Made by a program: the position numbers and the translations under genes | Assembly (NCBI GenBank): GCA_002398875.1 | Contig: DHCC01000073.1 | Coordinates: 582-64,581 of the forward strand | Reading direction: 5' to 3' | Source of the DNA: Bacteroidales bacterium UBA4912 | GTDB taxonomy: Bacteria; Bacteroidota; Bacteroidia; Bacteroidales; Dysgonomonadaceae | Length of the DNA stretch: 64,000 bases | In this document: piece by piece, positions 26,140 to 35,170 of the stretch | Layout of the letters: each line of letters opens with the position of its first letter | How positions within the stretch are numbered: position 1 is the first letter of the stretch | Notes under the pieces: generated by a model | The model's input: the letters and a program-made list of their open reading frames with translations, nothing else | Databases searched by the model: none | What the model was told of the DNA's origin: nothing

Positions 26140-27333
26140 GTGGTAAAATTATCAGAAAATGATGATAAAGTGACTATTGACAAGGTGAGAGTAGCCTTCT
26201 TCAATGATATACTTGTAAAAGATTTTGACGGTGCAGTTAAAACTATGTACCAGTTAATAAACCGCATTGACTCGTCGCGTTTCGACTATCTGTTTTTTTG
26301 CGGTATGCAGCCAAAGCAAAAAACAAGCCTCAATATTGTAAAAGTACCTTCAATAATTGTTCCTTTTAATATTTCATACAAAGCAGCACTTCCTGGTCTT
26401 TCCAAAAGGAAATTACTTAAAAAACTAAATGACTTTAATCCTGATGTAATACATATTTCTACTCCATCATTATTGGGATTCTTTGCACTTAAATATGCTA
26501 AAGAGAATAATATCCCGGTACTTGCAATTTATCATACTCATTTTATATCGTATATGAAGTATTATTTTAAAATACCTTTCATAGTAAAATGGGCTGAATC
26601 GTTTGTTGAAAGACTTTATAGAAAGTTCTACAATAATTGTGACGTTGTTTATGTACCTACACATTTTATGATGAGGGAACTTGTGGAACACGCAATTTCG
26701 AAGAAGGTACTCAAACAATGGCATAGAGGTTTAGATACCAAACTATTTAATCCAGGTAAGAAAAATAAAGAATATATCAAAAACATCACAGGCAATTATA
26801 AACCTTGTATTTTGTATGCATCTAGAATAGTATGGGAAAAAAATATTGAAACTCTTTTTAATATTTATGATAAGGTAGTAGAACAAAATATGAGCGTAAA
26901 CTTTATAATAGCTGGGGATGGTGCTGCGGAGCCGGATGCAAGACAACGTATGCCTAATGCAATCTTCCTGGGCAAATTAAATCAGGACGAACTTGGTACA
27001 CTTTATGCATCATCAGATATTTTTGTTTTCCCTTCCATTTCGGAATCATACGGAAATGTAGTGGTAGAAGCCACAGCATGTGGATGCATTCCTGTTATTG
27101 CTCGAGGTGGAGGTTCACAGGCACTTGTTGATGATGGCAAAACGGGGTTTCTCTGCGAACCTAATGATGCAAGTGATTATATTGATAAAATAAGACTTCT
27201 GCTGAATGATGATGAACTTAAACGTAAAATGCAAGCCGAAGGAAGTAAATATATTTCCCTGTTGAGTTGGGAAAGCCTGGCAAAAAATTACTTCAACGAT
27301 ATTGAACAACTTGCAAAAGATCATTCAAAGTAA
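26140..27333 (+). CDS. Family 4 glycosyltransferase
   Basis: A 397-residue GT-B enzyme. The C-terminal nucleotide-sugar domain carries ILYASRIVWEKNIETL, VFPSISESYGNVVVEA (the E-x7-E motif) and CGCIPVIARGGG. The N-terminal domain has DVIHISTPSLLGFFALKYAK and a hydrophobic patch suited to membrane association. The frame opens with GTG at 26140; later GTGs at 26170 and 26185 are also possible, and no in-frame ATG exists nearby, so the start is uncertain by up to 15 residues. It is the first of a three-gene cassette with a flippase-like protein and a second GT4, spaced by 3 bases. Confidence 0.9.
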   Translation: MVKLSENDDKVTIDKVRVAFFNDILVKDFDGAVKTMYQLINRIDSSRFDYLFFCGMQPKQKTSLNIVKVPSIIVPFNISYKAALPGLSKRKLLKKLNDFNPDVIHISTPSLLGFFALKYAKENNIPVLAIYHTHFISYMKYYFKIPFIVKWAESFVERLYRKFYNNCDVVYVPTHFMMRELVEHAISKKVLKQWHRGLDTKLFNPGKKNKEYIKNITGNYKPCILYASRIVWEKNIETLFNIYDKVVEQNMSVNFIIAGDGAAEPDARQRMPNAIFLGKLNQDELGTLYASSDIFVFPSISESYGNVVVEATACGCIPVIARGGGSQALVDDGKTGFLCEPNDASDYIDKIRLLLNDDELKRKMQAEGSKYISLLSWESLAKNYFNDIEQLAKDHSK

Positions 27334-27336
27334 TTT

Positions 27337-28359
27337 ATGGTAACGTTCATTCAAAAATACAGAAAATATATTATAGCAGTTCTTTTAGTTACTGTTTTTC
27401 TTTTGATAAGCCGGTTTGTCGCATCTATTGATTTTGACAAGTTTAAGGTGTATGTTTCTGAGATGCCCGGGATGTTTGCAGGTGTTGTGCTTGCATCATT
27501 AATATCCTATACTTCATCAACAATTGCATGGTCGCTGTGTATGGGAGGTGAAGGCAAAAAAATATCATTTCCTTCACTTTTTATGTTCCGACATGTTGGT
27601 GAGATGTTGTCGGCATTTAATCCCACAAGTGTGATTGCAGGTGAAAGTCTCAAAGCTGTAATCCTCCACAAGAAAGGAATTGACGGTACACAGGGTGTTA
27701 GTTCGATACTCTTGCACAGAATCTTGATTATTTTTTCCAGCGTACTGCTGATGGCAATTTCAATAGTCTATATTACTGTTGACTCTATTACCAATAACGG
27801 CGCAAGCATACTTATAATAATATCTGTAATTGCCATAATATCAGCAATTGCATTTTTTGTACTACGGTTTATAGTACACCCAAAATTATTCCTTGCAAAA
27901 ACAATAGATAAATTAAGAAAGAAAACCAATTGGGCATTTCTGACGGTTAATGTGATAAAATCCTCTTACGAAATGAACAGAGTTGCTTCGGTTTACTTCA
28001 GGGGAAATAAGGGGCGATTTCTTGTAGCATTTTTGTTGTGTACAATACACTGGATATTTGGTTCTGTTGAGTTTTTAATAGTACTGAGAATGATGGGGCT
28101 GGATATTAGCCTGATGCAGGCTGTTGTTGTGGAAATGGGCGTTTCACTCTTCAAAACCATAGGAATGATTGTTCCAGCTCAGATTGGTGTTGAAGAATAT
28201 GGCAATAAAGTGATGCTGGATGTCATAGGTGTTGTAAGCAACGAGATATGGCTTGTAGTAACACTAATGCGAAGAGGGCGTCAGTTATTCTGGCTGCTCA
28301 TAGCTGGTATTTTCACGATGATAATATCAAAGAAATCGAATATTAAATTACATAGATGA
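27337..28359 (+). CDS. Flippase-like (LPG synthase TM / YbhN-type) membrane protein
   Basis: A 340-residue protein with seven to eight membrane segments belonging to the UPF0104/lysylphosphatidylglycerol synthase transmembrane family. The conserved GEMLSAFNPTSVIAGESLKA and VPAQIGVEEYGNKV segments are visible. The soluble transferase domain of true LPG synthases is absent, so it is a candidate lipid or glycolipid translocation protein. It lies 3 bases after one glycosyltransferase gene and overlaps the next by 4 bases (ATGA), indicating translational coupling. Confidence 0.85.
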   Translation: MVTFIQKYRKYIIAVLLVTVFLLISRFVASIDFDKFKVYVSEMPGMFAGVVLASLISYTSSTIAWSLCMGGEGKKISFPSLFMFRHVGEMLSAFNPTSVIAGESLKAVILHKKGIDGTQGVSSILLHRILIIFSSVLLMAISIVYITVDSITNNGASILIIISVIAIISAIAFFVLRFIVHPKLFLAKTIDKLRKKTNWAFLTVNVIKSSYEMNRVASVYFRGNKGRFLVAFLLCTIHWIFGSVEFLIVLRMMGLDISLMQAVVVEMGVSLFKTIGMIVPAQIGVEEYGNKVMLDVIGVVSNEIWLVVTLMRRGRQLFWLLIAGIFTMIISKKSNIKLHR

Positions 28360-29537
28360 CCGAAATACTTTGCGTTACTCATAAATATCCACCATCCATC
28401 GGCGGAATGGAAAAACAAAGCTACGAACTTATAAAAGGTTTAAGCAAATATTACAAAACCCATGTTATAGCGTATCAAAACGACTCAAATAAAACATTTT
28501 GGTTCGCCAGTTTGCGTTCAAAAATTCAGAAAGAACTATCTAAACATCCGGGAATCAAACTCATACATTTAAATGACGGTTCGATGGCAGCAGCATGTCT
28601 TTGGCTGCAAAAAAACACATATATTCCAGTTGTTGTTACCTATCATGGACTTGATATAACTTTTCCCCTTGACTTCTATCAAAGTAAGATAGTTTCAAAA
28701 CTAAATAAATATCAGGGGGCAGTATGTGTAAGCGAATTCACACGAAATGAATGTATAAAAAGAGGTTTCGATGAGAATACTACATTCACTGTCAGAAACG
28801 GAGTTGACATTTCTATGGGAGATATTCCTAAAGACAGTGAGTTTGTGGATAAACTGAAAAATCATTACGGCATTAATATAACGAACAAAAATATTATTCT
28901 TGCAATCGGACGACCGGTTAAGAGAAAAGGTTTTTCATGGTTTATAAAAAATGTGATGCCGCTTCTTGATAAGAATACACTATTAATTATGACAGGTCCA
29001 ATAAAAAATGAACCATCATTTTTTGAGAAAAGTATACAACATTTACCTGGGAGCCATAATATTGAACTTTTGCTTGGTATTGCCAACGATACCGAAGATC
29101 TAAACAAAGAACTGGGTAAGCATAACAATATTTTCCATCTTGGAAGTGTACCATTCAGTGATTTAGTACAATTACTTTCGCTTGCGGATATTTTTGTTAT
29201 GCCCAATATTGTTGTTGAAGGTGATGAAGAAGGTTTCGGACTAGTAGCTCTTGAAGCAAGCATACGTGGAACGTATGTACTGGCCTCAGGAATAGAAGGC
29301 ATCACAGATGCTGTGATTGACGGCAAAAATGGAACACTTTTACCTTCGGGGGATGCAGCTGCATGGGCTGACAAAATAAAAGAATTACTTAGCGATAAAA
29401 ATAAACTACAAGAATTGGCAGAAAAAGGTAAAAAATATACCCTTGAAAATTATTCTTGGAACAATATGATAAGCGGGTATCATGAGGTATTCGAAATGAT
29501 TATAAATCCATTAACTAACTCACACCATAGCAGATAA
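28356..29537 (+). CDS. Family 4 glycosyltransferase
   Basis: A 393-residue GT-B glycosyltransferase. It begins HKYPPSIGGMEKQSYELIKG, the usual acceptor-side loop, and carries NGVDIS, AIGRPVKRKGFSWFI and DEEGFGLVALEASIRGTYV with the E-x7-E pair near the C-terminus. The sugar donor and acceptor cannot be read from sequence. Coupling with the flippase-like gene suggests a membrane lipid acceptor. Its 3' end overlaps the convergent lactonase gene by 18 bases. Confidence 0.9.
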   Translation: MTEILCVTHKYPPSIGGMEKQSYELIKGLSKYYKTHVIAYQNDSNKTFWFASLRSKIQKELSKHPGIKLIHLNDGSMAAACLWLQKNTYIPVVVTYHGLDITFPLDFYQSKIVSKLNKYQGAVCVSEFTRNECIKRGFDENTTFTVRNGVDISMGDIPKDSEFVDKLKNHYGINITNKNIILAIGRPVKRKGFSWFIKNVMPLLDKNTLLIMTGPIKNEPSFFEKSIQHLPGSHNIELLLGIANDTEDLNKELGKHNNIFHLGSVPFSDLVQLLSLADIFVMPNIVVEGDEEGFGLVALEASIRGTYVLASGIEGITDAVIDGKNGTLLPSGDAAAWADKIKELLSDKNKLQELAEKGKKYTLENYSWNNMISGYHEVFEMIINPLTNSHHSR

Positions 29538-30713
29538 TTTCAAACAGACCGGTTTACTGACTTCTATATCCTGATTTGTATCAGTGAGCATACCTGTTTC
29601 AATATCAATCTTAAATACCTGAATTCTATTTTCATCTCTGCCGGCAACCAGAAGAAATTTACCGTTTGGTGTAATCACAAAATTCCTTGGATGCTTTGCT
29701 GTAAGTTGATAACCTACTTTAGTGAGAGTTCTATCATCCTCGTTTATGGAAAAAATTGCTATCCCATCAGCATTTAATCTGTTTGATGAATAAAGAAAGC
29801 GTCCATCAGGAGAGACGTGAATATCAGCACTTCCGCGGGCACCTGTTGTATCAGAGACAATAGTCTGTTTTAGCTCCAGTTCTCCGTAATTGTAATCATA
29901 AACAAGAACTTCACCCGACAGCTCTCCTAGTAAATAAAGATAACGACCACCGTCAGGGTGAAAATCAAAGTGACGAGGACCTGTGCCGGCCGGTACCGAA
30001 AACTCTTTCAGGCTATTTTGCTGTATAGATGGCTGACCCTCGAAAGGTGTATCCAGAACTGCCATACGATATAGTTTGTCTGAGCCTAAATCTGAAGCAA
30101 ATATGAATCTTCCATCAGGAGAATACATTATACTATGTAAATGAGATCTTTCTTGACGAATAGAATCAGGTCCGCTTCCTGTGAAAAACAAAACGCTATT
30201 TGCAGTTGCAATATTTCCTTCACCATTTGTGTGAAATGAAGAAATACTACCTCCGTTGTAGTTAGCAGTATGCAGATTTCGACCTTTATTGTCGATAGTA
30301 ATATAGCACGGTCCCTGGCTTAATGTGGGTTGTGAATTAACAGGAGTGAGAACTCCGTTTTTCCTGTCAAATGAGAATGAGTGAACAGCACTTTTATCTT
30401 TTCCACTTTCACTTACAGCATATACAAAATTACAATCCGGACTTAACGTAAGATATGAGGGATTATCAATAACAGCCATACTAATTGAATCTGATACTCC
30501 AGTTTCTGAATTGAATTTATATACATAAATCCCCTTGCTTTCTTTATCAGATGTGTAAGTGCCAATTAACAAAAACAAATCTCCATTCGTAGTTTGTAAA
30601 GAGGAGAAGCTATCTTCAACCACTTTTTCTTCATAACTGTCTCCTGATTTATTTTCGTTACAAGAAATAAGCAAGAAAACAGAAAGAACCATCACTAACA
30701 CTTTATTTAGCAT
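29520..30713 (-). CDS. Lactonase-family beta-propeller lipoprotein
   Basis: A 397-residue lipoprotein (Cys18 in FLLISC) with the seven-bladed propeller of the 6-phosphogluconolactonase YbhE/Pgl family. Recurring blade signatures include PSYLTLSPDCNFVYAVSE, HSIMYSPDGRFIFASDLG, GPRHFDFHPDGGRYLYLLGE and DIHVSPDGRFLYSSNR. Being exported, it cannot serve the cytosolic pentose phosphate pathway, so the substrate may be an external lactone. The ATG at 30713 is chosen because it places the signal peptide at the N-terminus; the longer frame to 30773 would bury it. Confidence 0.87.
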   Translation of the reverse strand: MLNKVLVMVLSVFLLISCNENKSGDSYEEKVVEDSFSSLQTTNGDLFLLIGTYTSDKESKGIYVYKFNSETGVSDSISMAVIDNPSYLTLSPDCNFVYAVSESGKDKSAVHSFSFDRKNGVLTPVNSQPTLSQGPCYITIDNKGRNLHTANYNGGSISSFHTNGEGNIATANSVLFFTGSGPDSIRQERSHLHSIMYSPDGRFIFASDLGSDKLYRMAVLDTPFEGQPSIQQNSLKEFSVPAGTGPRHFDFHPDGGRYLYLLGELSGEVLVYDYNYGELELKQTIVSDTTGARGSADIHVSPDGRFLYSSNRLNADGIAIFSINEDDRTLTKVGYQLTAKHPRNFVITPNGKFLLVAGRDENRIQVFKIDIETGMLTDTNQDIEVSKPVCLKLSAMV

Positions 30714-30788
30714 AAATTTATTTTTTACATTGTAAACCACACGAAAGTAGACCATTTTTTTCAAAAAAACCATCTTTATACTAATAAT

Positions 30789-30810
30789 TATAACTTATAT
30801 GTAAGTTATA
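30789..30810. promoter_or_regulatory. Perfect 9-bp inverted repeat between divergent genes (operator candidate)
   Basis: TATAACTTA (30789-30797) and TAAGTTATA (30802-30810) are perfect arms around a 4-base spacer. It lies between the lactonase start (30713) and the DUF5606 promoter (30869-30899). The size and symmetry fit a dimeric repressor site; it lacks a GC-rich stem or T-run, so it is not a terminator. Confidence 0.45.
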
Positions 30811-30868
30811 GTTATAATCAAACAAAAGACACAGGATTAAAATAATTAAATAGATTTTGCGATAAAAG

Positions 30869-30899
30869 TTGCGAATAATGCAGAGTCTGATTACTTTTG
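30869..30899 (+). promoter_or_regulatory. Promoter of the DUF5606 gene
   Basis: TACTTTTG (30892-30899) is an exact -7 element, with TTG at 30869-30871 spaced 20 bases upstream. The leader would be about 40 nt. Confidence 0.6.
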
Positions 30900-30943
30900 C
30901 AGTCTGTTAAAAACGATGTCTCCTAAAAAAAAATAACAATATT

Positions 30944-31405
30944 ATGCTAACCAAAATATTATCGGTTACCGGTCGCCCCGGATTATTTAGACTAATCTCT
31001 ACAAATAAAAATATGAATATCGTTGAGTCCTTGACTGATGGAAAACGGATTCCGGTGTATATGCACGAAAAGGTAGTAGCATTAAGTGATGTATCAATGT
31101 ATACCAATGAAGATGATATACCTCTTCGGGAAGTATTTAAGAAGATAAAAGAGAAAGAGAATGGTAAACCGGTAAAACTTTCATCTAAAGCTTCAAATAA
31201 GGAGTTTTTTGACTATCTTGAGGAAGTTTTGCCTGAATATAATAAAGAAAGTGTATATGCATCAGATGTAAAGAAGTTGATTTCTTGGTATAACATACTT
31301 ATGGAGCATAATATCAACCTTGAAGAAGTGGAAGAGAAAGAAGAAATAGCTCCAGTAGGTGAAACAGCTGAACTTGAAGAGGAATCACTTAAAGGAAAAG
31401 AATGA
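30944..31405 (+). CDS. DUF5606 domain protein
   Basis: A 153-residue soluble protein. The N-terminal half (LTKILSVTGRPGLFRLIS and GKRIPVYMHEKVVAL) resembles a small beta-barrel, and the middle segment SNKEFFDYLEEVLPEYN is helical. The C-terminal 25 residues are nearly all Glu and Lys. The family is common in Bacteroidetes and has no known role. It precedes cdsA by about 70 bases on the same strand. Confidence 0.8.
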   Translation: MLTKILSVTGRPGLFRLISTNKNMNIVESLTDGKRIPVYMHEKVVALSDVSMYTNEDDIPLREVFKKIKEKENGKPVKLSSKASNKEFFDYLEEVLPEYNKESVYASDVKKLISWYNILMEHNINLEEVEEKEEIAPVGETAELEEESLKGKE

Positions 31406-31476
31406 GATAAATACAGAACAGATGCATTCAGACATTAACATAGCATCTAAAACTACAATTTTTAATTTCAAATATC

Positions 31477-32319
31477 TTGAATATCAAAAACTTAGCCACT
31501 AGAGCAGTGGCAGGTATTCTATATATACTAATAATACTTATAGGTGTATTAGGAGGAAGATATTCCTTTCTAATAATCTTCAGCTCCATACTAGGCATCG
31601 GTTTGTTTGAATTTTACCGGATGATGGAGAAGGATACCTCTCATGCAATAAGTAAAATATTCAATATATTTATGGGAATATTGATATTTTTATCCGCATT
31701 CCTATTTTTAGAAGATATATCAAGATATTTTTTACCTGCTACAGTTCTGACCTATCTTCTGGTATTAATTTCATCCACAACATTTATAAAGAGAAATGAT
31801 GTCTTGCACGGTATAATTTACTCGGCCTTCGGACAATTATATATAACCTTACCTATGTGTTTGCTGATGCTGATTTCCTATTCTCAGCCATATAATTATG
31901 CAGGAATTGGATATGACTATATACCTGTGATCGCACTTTTTGTATTCCTATGGGTTAACGATACGGCAGCATATTTTATCGGCTCACTAACAGGTAAACA
32001 CAAGCTTATAGAGCACATTTCACCCAAGAAATCAGTAGAAGGTTTTGTTGCGGGTATTATTTTCACTTTACTTTCGTCTTTAATATTTGCACATTTATAT
32101 CCGGATTTCTCTATAGTATTTTGGGCTGGTTTTGCATTAATAGTTTCCTTGTTTGGCACTTTGGGAGATCTGTTTGAATCGCTGATTAAACGTACATGTT
32201 CAGTAAAAGATTCCGGTAACCTAATACCGGGTCATGGTGGTATATTAGACAGGATTGACAGTCTTCTTATAGCAATACCTGCAGTATTTCTTTATCTGAT
32301 TATCTTTCTTTCCATTTAA
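31477..32319 (+). CDS. cdsA: Phosphatidate cytidylyltransferase CdsA
   Basis: CdsA makes CDP-diacylglycerol from phosphatidate and CTP at the inner membrane. The 280-residue protein has about eight membrane segments and the C-terminal CDS signature KRTCSVKDSGNLIPGHGG followed by ILDRIDSL. The frame starts with TTG at 31477 (reading NIKNLATRAVAG), the only start that leaves the first hydrophobic helix intact. In many Bacteroidetes it sits behind ftsH; here DUF5606 takes that place. Confidence 0.95.
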   Translation: MNIKNLATRAVAGILYILIILIGVLGGRYSFLIIFSSILGIGLFEFYRMMEKDTSHAISKIFNIFMGILIFLSAFLFLEDISRYFLPATVLTYLLVLISSTTFIKRNDVLHGIIYSAFGQLYITLPMCLLMLISYSQPYNYAGIGYDYIPVIALFVFLWVNDTAAYFIGSLTGKHKLIEHISPKKSVEGFVAGIIFTLLSSLIFAHLYPDFSIVFWAGFALIVSLFGTLGDLFESLIKRTCSVKDSGNLIPGHGGILDRIDSLLIAIPAVFLYLIIFLSI

Positions 32320-32472
32320 CTCTGATACTTTCTGTTATTTTCTATACTTCAACTTTTTAGTGGTTAATTTTCTTTTATTATAAAACAAAAAGTCCAGTTT
32401 GTACGTTTTAAAAAAAACGATTAAATGTTTCAATAAAGCAACGTTTACACAACGACAAAAACACAGGGTAAA

Positions 32473-32691
32473 ATGAACAAAAAATCGATTGGAACAAATG
32501 CCGGTATAATATGGAATCTTTTAAACAACAACCAAAGATGGAACATCAAACAGTTGTGCAAAAAATCCGGTTTATCAGAAAAAGAGGTTTACAGCGCTAT
32601 TGGTTGGCTTGCAAGGGAGAATAAAATTGAAATTGAGAAGTCCAATAATGGTGAAGAAGATTACTATCTTGTTATAGAATATTATTTCTGA
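32473..32691 (+). CDS. Winged helix-turn-helix domain protein (DUF2582-like)
   Basis: A 72-residue protein that is almost entirely one winged-helix domain: IWNLLNNNQRWNIKQLCKKS, then the recognition helix SEKEVYSAIGWLARENKI and a short wing. DNA binding is likely but no target can be named. It is isolated, with a strong terminator immediately downstream. An upstream A-rich region holds no clear promoter. Confidence 0.8.
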   Translation: MNKKSIGTNAGIIWNLLNNNQRWNIKQLCKKSGLSEKEVYSAIGWLARENKIEIEKSNNGEEDYYLVIEYYF

Positions 32692-32711
32692 GTTCCATGA
32701 AGACTAAGGTT

Positions 32712-32749
32712 AAAAAAAAGTCTGAATTTTACCATTCAGACTTTTTTTT
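32712..32749. terminator. Bidirectional terminator between wHTH gene and galE
   Basis: AGTCTGAA (from 32719) pairs with TTCAGACT (32735-32742). The flanking A-run and T-run of eight extend the stem, so it works in both directions for the convergent genes. Confidence 0.9.
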
Positions 32750-32766
32750 CTAATGTATAGTAATTA

Positions 32767-33798
32767 TCACATAATACCTCTTTCACGAAGACGTTTCTGC
32801 CAATTCCATGCTGATAACATTGTATCTTCAAGCGATTCATTGGCTTTCCATCCTAATACGTTGTTTGCTTTATCAGGCTGAGCCCAAATCTGTTCAATAT
32901 CTCCTTCACGACGACCTACTATTTTATAGTTAAGCGATGTACCTGAAACTTTTTCAAACAGATGGATTAATTCAAGTACAGAAGCACCTTTTCCTGTTCC
33001 AAGATTGAAGATTTCAACACTCTCATCTGATTTGTTATTAAGCATTCTTTCAATAGCTATAACATGCGCTTTTGCTAAATCTACAACATTTATGAAGTCA
33101 CGTATGCATGAGCCGTCAGGAGTATTGTAATCATCACCAAAAACACTTAATTGTTCACGAATTCCAATTCCGGTTTGTGTAATATAAGGCACCAGGTTTT
33201 GTGGTACACCGATTGGCAACTCCCCTATTTCGGCTGAAGGATGAGCTCCTATAGGATTAAAATATCGAAGAATTATACTCTTTATTGGTGCACCAGAGTG
33301 TATGAAATCTTGTATTATTTCTTCGTTGATCTGTTTTGTATTTCCGTATGGAGAAGCTGCCGGTTTTATAGGAGCATTCTCGTCAATTGGATTTTTATCC
33401 GGTTCGCCATAAACCGTGCAGGAAGAGGAAAAAACAATACCTTTAACTTTATTTTCAGGCATTAATTCTAGCAGGTTTATAAGTGAATCAATATTATTCT
33501 GATAATACATTAGTGGCTTTTTAACTGATTCTCCTACAGCTTTACTTGCAGCAAAATGTATTATCCCTTCAAATGAATGCTCTATAAATAAAGATTTTAA
33601 AGCATTTTTATCAGTACAATCCATTTCATAGAAAAGTGGCTGCTTACCTGTAATTTTTGTTATTCCATCTAATACTTCTGTATTGGAATTCGATAAATTA
33701 TCAATAATCACAACCTCATAACCTGCTTGTTGTAATTCAACTACTGTATGAGAACCAATATATCCGGTTCCTCCGGTCACCAAAATTTTTTTTACCAT
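32767..33798 (-). CDS. galE: UDP-glucose 4-epimerase GalE
   Basis: This 343-residue short-chain dehydrogenase interconverts UDP-glucose and UDP-galactose. The NAD site GGTGYIGSHT is at residues 8-17, and the catalytic pair is in SPYGNTK (YxxxK). C-terminal segments GREGDIEQIWAQPDKA and NVLGWKA are typical of GalE. Whether it also uses the N-acetylated sugars cannot be told. It stands alone on the minus strand, not beside other sugar nucleotide genes. Confidence 0.95.
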   Translation of the reverse strand: MVKKILVTGGTGYIGSHTVVELQQAGYEVVIIDNLSNSNTEVLDGITKITGKQPLFYEMDCTDKNALKSLFIEHSFEGIIHFAASKAVGESVKKPLMYYQNNIDSLINLLELMPENKVKGIVFSSSCTVYGEPDKNPIDENAPIKPAASPYGNTKQINEEIIQDFIHSGAPIKSIILRYFNPIGAHPSAEIGELPIGVPQNLVPYITQTGIGIREQLSVFGDDYNTPDGSCIRDFINVVDLAKAHVIAIERMLNNKSDESVEIFNLGTGKGASVLELIHLFEKVSGTSLNYKIVGRREGDIEQIWAQPDKANNVLGWKANESLEDTMLSAWNWQKRLRERGIM

Positions 33799-33833
33799 AA
33801 TGTTTGAATGTTTTTTCTTTTACTTACAACTTT

Positions 33834-33841
33834 CAAAATTA
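33834..33841 (-). promoter_or_regulatory. -7 element of galE
   Basis: Exact TAnnTTTG on the minus strand, 36 bases upstream of the galE ATG; -33 element not obvious. Confidence 0.4.
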
Positions 33842-33900
33842 CTAAAAATAAAGGTTGCTTAGATTATCACAGACATTTAATTATATAAGTTTTATAATTA

Positions 33901-33929
33901 TTGTCTTTTAAATTTTATTAGTATTTTTG
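33901..33929 (+). promoter_or_regulatory. Promoter of the FemAB-like gene
   Basis: TATTTTTG (33922-33929) is an exact -7 element, with TTG at 33901-33903 spaced 18 bases upstream. Confidence 0.55.
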
Positions 33930-33980
33930 TTTAATATGAATATTTAGTGCTTGATTTATTTCAAAGGTTCATTTGGAGAT

Positions 33981-34970
33981 ATGATTAAATACACAGTAAA
34001 GACATATTACAAAAAAGGAGATCTACCGGACTTGCAAGATGTTAATTTTTTCCACTATACTTCTTCCTTTGATTGGTATTCTAAATCTTCTGCGTATACG
34101 CCTTTAATGATTGTTGCATTTGATGGCAAAAAACCAATAGCAGCTATATTTGCCGTAATAATTCGTAGAAACAGCTTTTTGAAGGGCACAATTTTTAAAA
34201 GATGTTTTATATCCCAACAACCTTCTTTCTTTGACAAAAGCTATTCTCAGATAGACGTTTTCAATCTATTAATAACTCACCTAGTAAATGAAGTTAAAAA
34301 CAAGGTTTTTTTAATACGATACGACTCACTAAATAGTACAGTATTTGGCTATAAAGGTTTTCGGGAAAACAGATTTTATACAACAAAATGGATCAATATA
34401 AGAAACTCATTACAGAGAAAGAGAAAAATTTGGGATCAATTATCAACTTCAAGAAAAAATCAGGTTAATAAAGCAATTAAAAAAGGAGTTAAGATTGAAG
34501 AGCTTATTTCTGAAGATAGCTTACCTGAGATATATAAACTGATTGAAAGTACTAACAATAAAAAAATTACACACAGATTCCCGCCCTACCAGTATTTCGA
34601 AAATTTTTACCGCTTCTACATCCTTAAAGGTAAAGGAAAAATTCTACTGACACGTTATCAGAATAAAATTATTGGAGGAGCCATTCTAGGTTTTGAAGAT
34701 ACCACAAATGTATTTTGCCTTTATTATTGGGGGAAAACGAAACGATACAAAACAGTTTATCCAACTATATTCACCCTTTATTCAGCGATGCAGTTAGCGG
34801 AAGATAACGGATTTATGTTTTTTGATTATATGGATGTTGGATATATCAATAAAAATGCGGGTCGTCCACGGTTTTTACTTCAGTTTGGAGGCAAACAGAC
34901 AGCTACAAGACGCTGGTATAGATATAATTGGGGACTTCTCAATTTTCTTGCAAATAAAATTTATGACTAA
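33981..34970 (+). CDS. FemAB / BioF2-like acyltransferase-fold protein
   Basis: A 329-residue protein with two GNAT-like halves, resembling peptidoglycan bridge-forming FemAB and BioF2-like transferases. Visible segments include RKNQVNKAIKKGVKIEE, typical of the helix between halves, GKILLTRYQNKIIGGAILG in the second half and FLLQFGGKQTATRRW at the end. No bridge is expected in a Gram-negative wall, so the acceptor may be another envelope molecule. The ATG at 33981, preceded by GGAGAT, is preferred to a TTG at 33951. The 330 bases that follow hold the putative small RNA and a decayed frame. Confidence 0.78.
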   Translation: MIKYTVKTYYKKGDLPDLQDVNFFHYTSSFDWYSKSSAYTPLMIVAFDGKKPIAAIFAVIIRRNSFLKGTIFKRCFISQQPSFFDKSYSQIDVFNLLITHLVNEVKNKVFLIRYDSLNSTVFGYKGFRENRFYTTKWINIRNSLQRKRKIWDQLSTSRKNQVNKAIKKGVKIEELISEDSLPEIYKLIESTNNKKITHRFPPYQYFENFYRFYILKGKGKILLTRYQNKIIGGAILGFEDTTNVFCLYYWGKTKRYKTVYPTIFTLYSAMQLAEDNGFMFFDYMDVGYINKNAGRPRFLLQFGGKQTATRRWYRYNWGLLNFLANKIYD

Positions 34971-35063
34971 TACCGTTTATTTTGTGAATAAAAATAAAGA
35001 AAAGGATTTACAGAGCGAATTATACTAAATAAATTTAAAATAGTGATTTTTCAGGTTCAATTA

Positions 35064-35095
35064 TTTGGACAATATCCCAATACACTATATATTTG
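35064..35095 (+). promoter_or_regulatory. Consensus promoter of the putative small RNA
   Basis: TTTG at 35064-35067 and TATATTTG at 35088-35095, spaced 20 bases, form the best match to the Bacteroidetes promoter in the window. No annotated gene follows on this strand for 1.1 kb. Confidence 0.7.
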
Positions 35096-35100
35096 CATCG

Positions 35101-35170
35101 TGTTTTTCATGGTATTAGATTTAAGGTTAACAATGAAGATTGGTTGTCGTGAGACAACCTTTCCTTTTTT
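35101..35170 (+). ncRNA. Putative ~70-nt small RNA or leader with intrinsic terminator
   Basis: The promoter at 35064-35095 predicts a start near 35101. The transcript would end at a hairpin, GGTTGTC (35142-35148) and GACAACC (35153-35159) around a GTGA loop, followed by a T-rich tract to 35170. This makes a compact transcription unit. It also contains a 27-codon frame from ATG 35109 (MVLDLRLTMKIGCRETT at its start) that reads through the hairpin and stops at 35192, so a leader peptide or attenuator is possible. From memory, a very similar sequence recurs in Bacteroides intergenic regions; I cannot check this. The next gene, plsC, is on the other strand. Confidence 0.6.

Noticed and set aside
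32404..32419. CGTTTT/AAAACG inverted repeat before the winged-helix gene
   Set aside because: Six-bp AT-rich arms in a homopolymer-rich stretch are expected by chance here.
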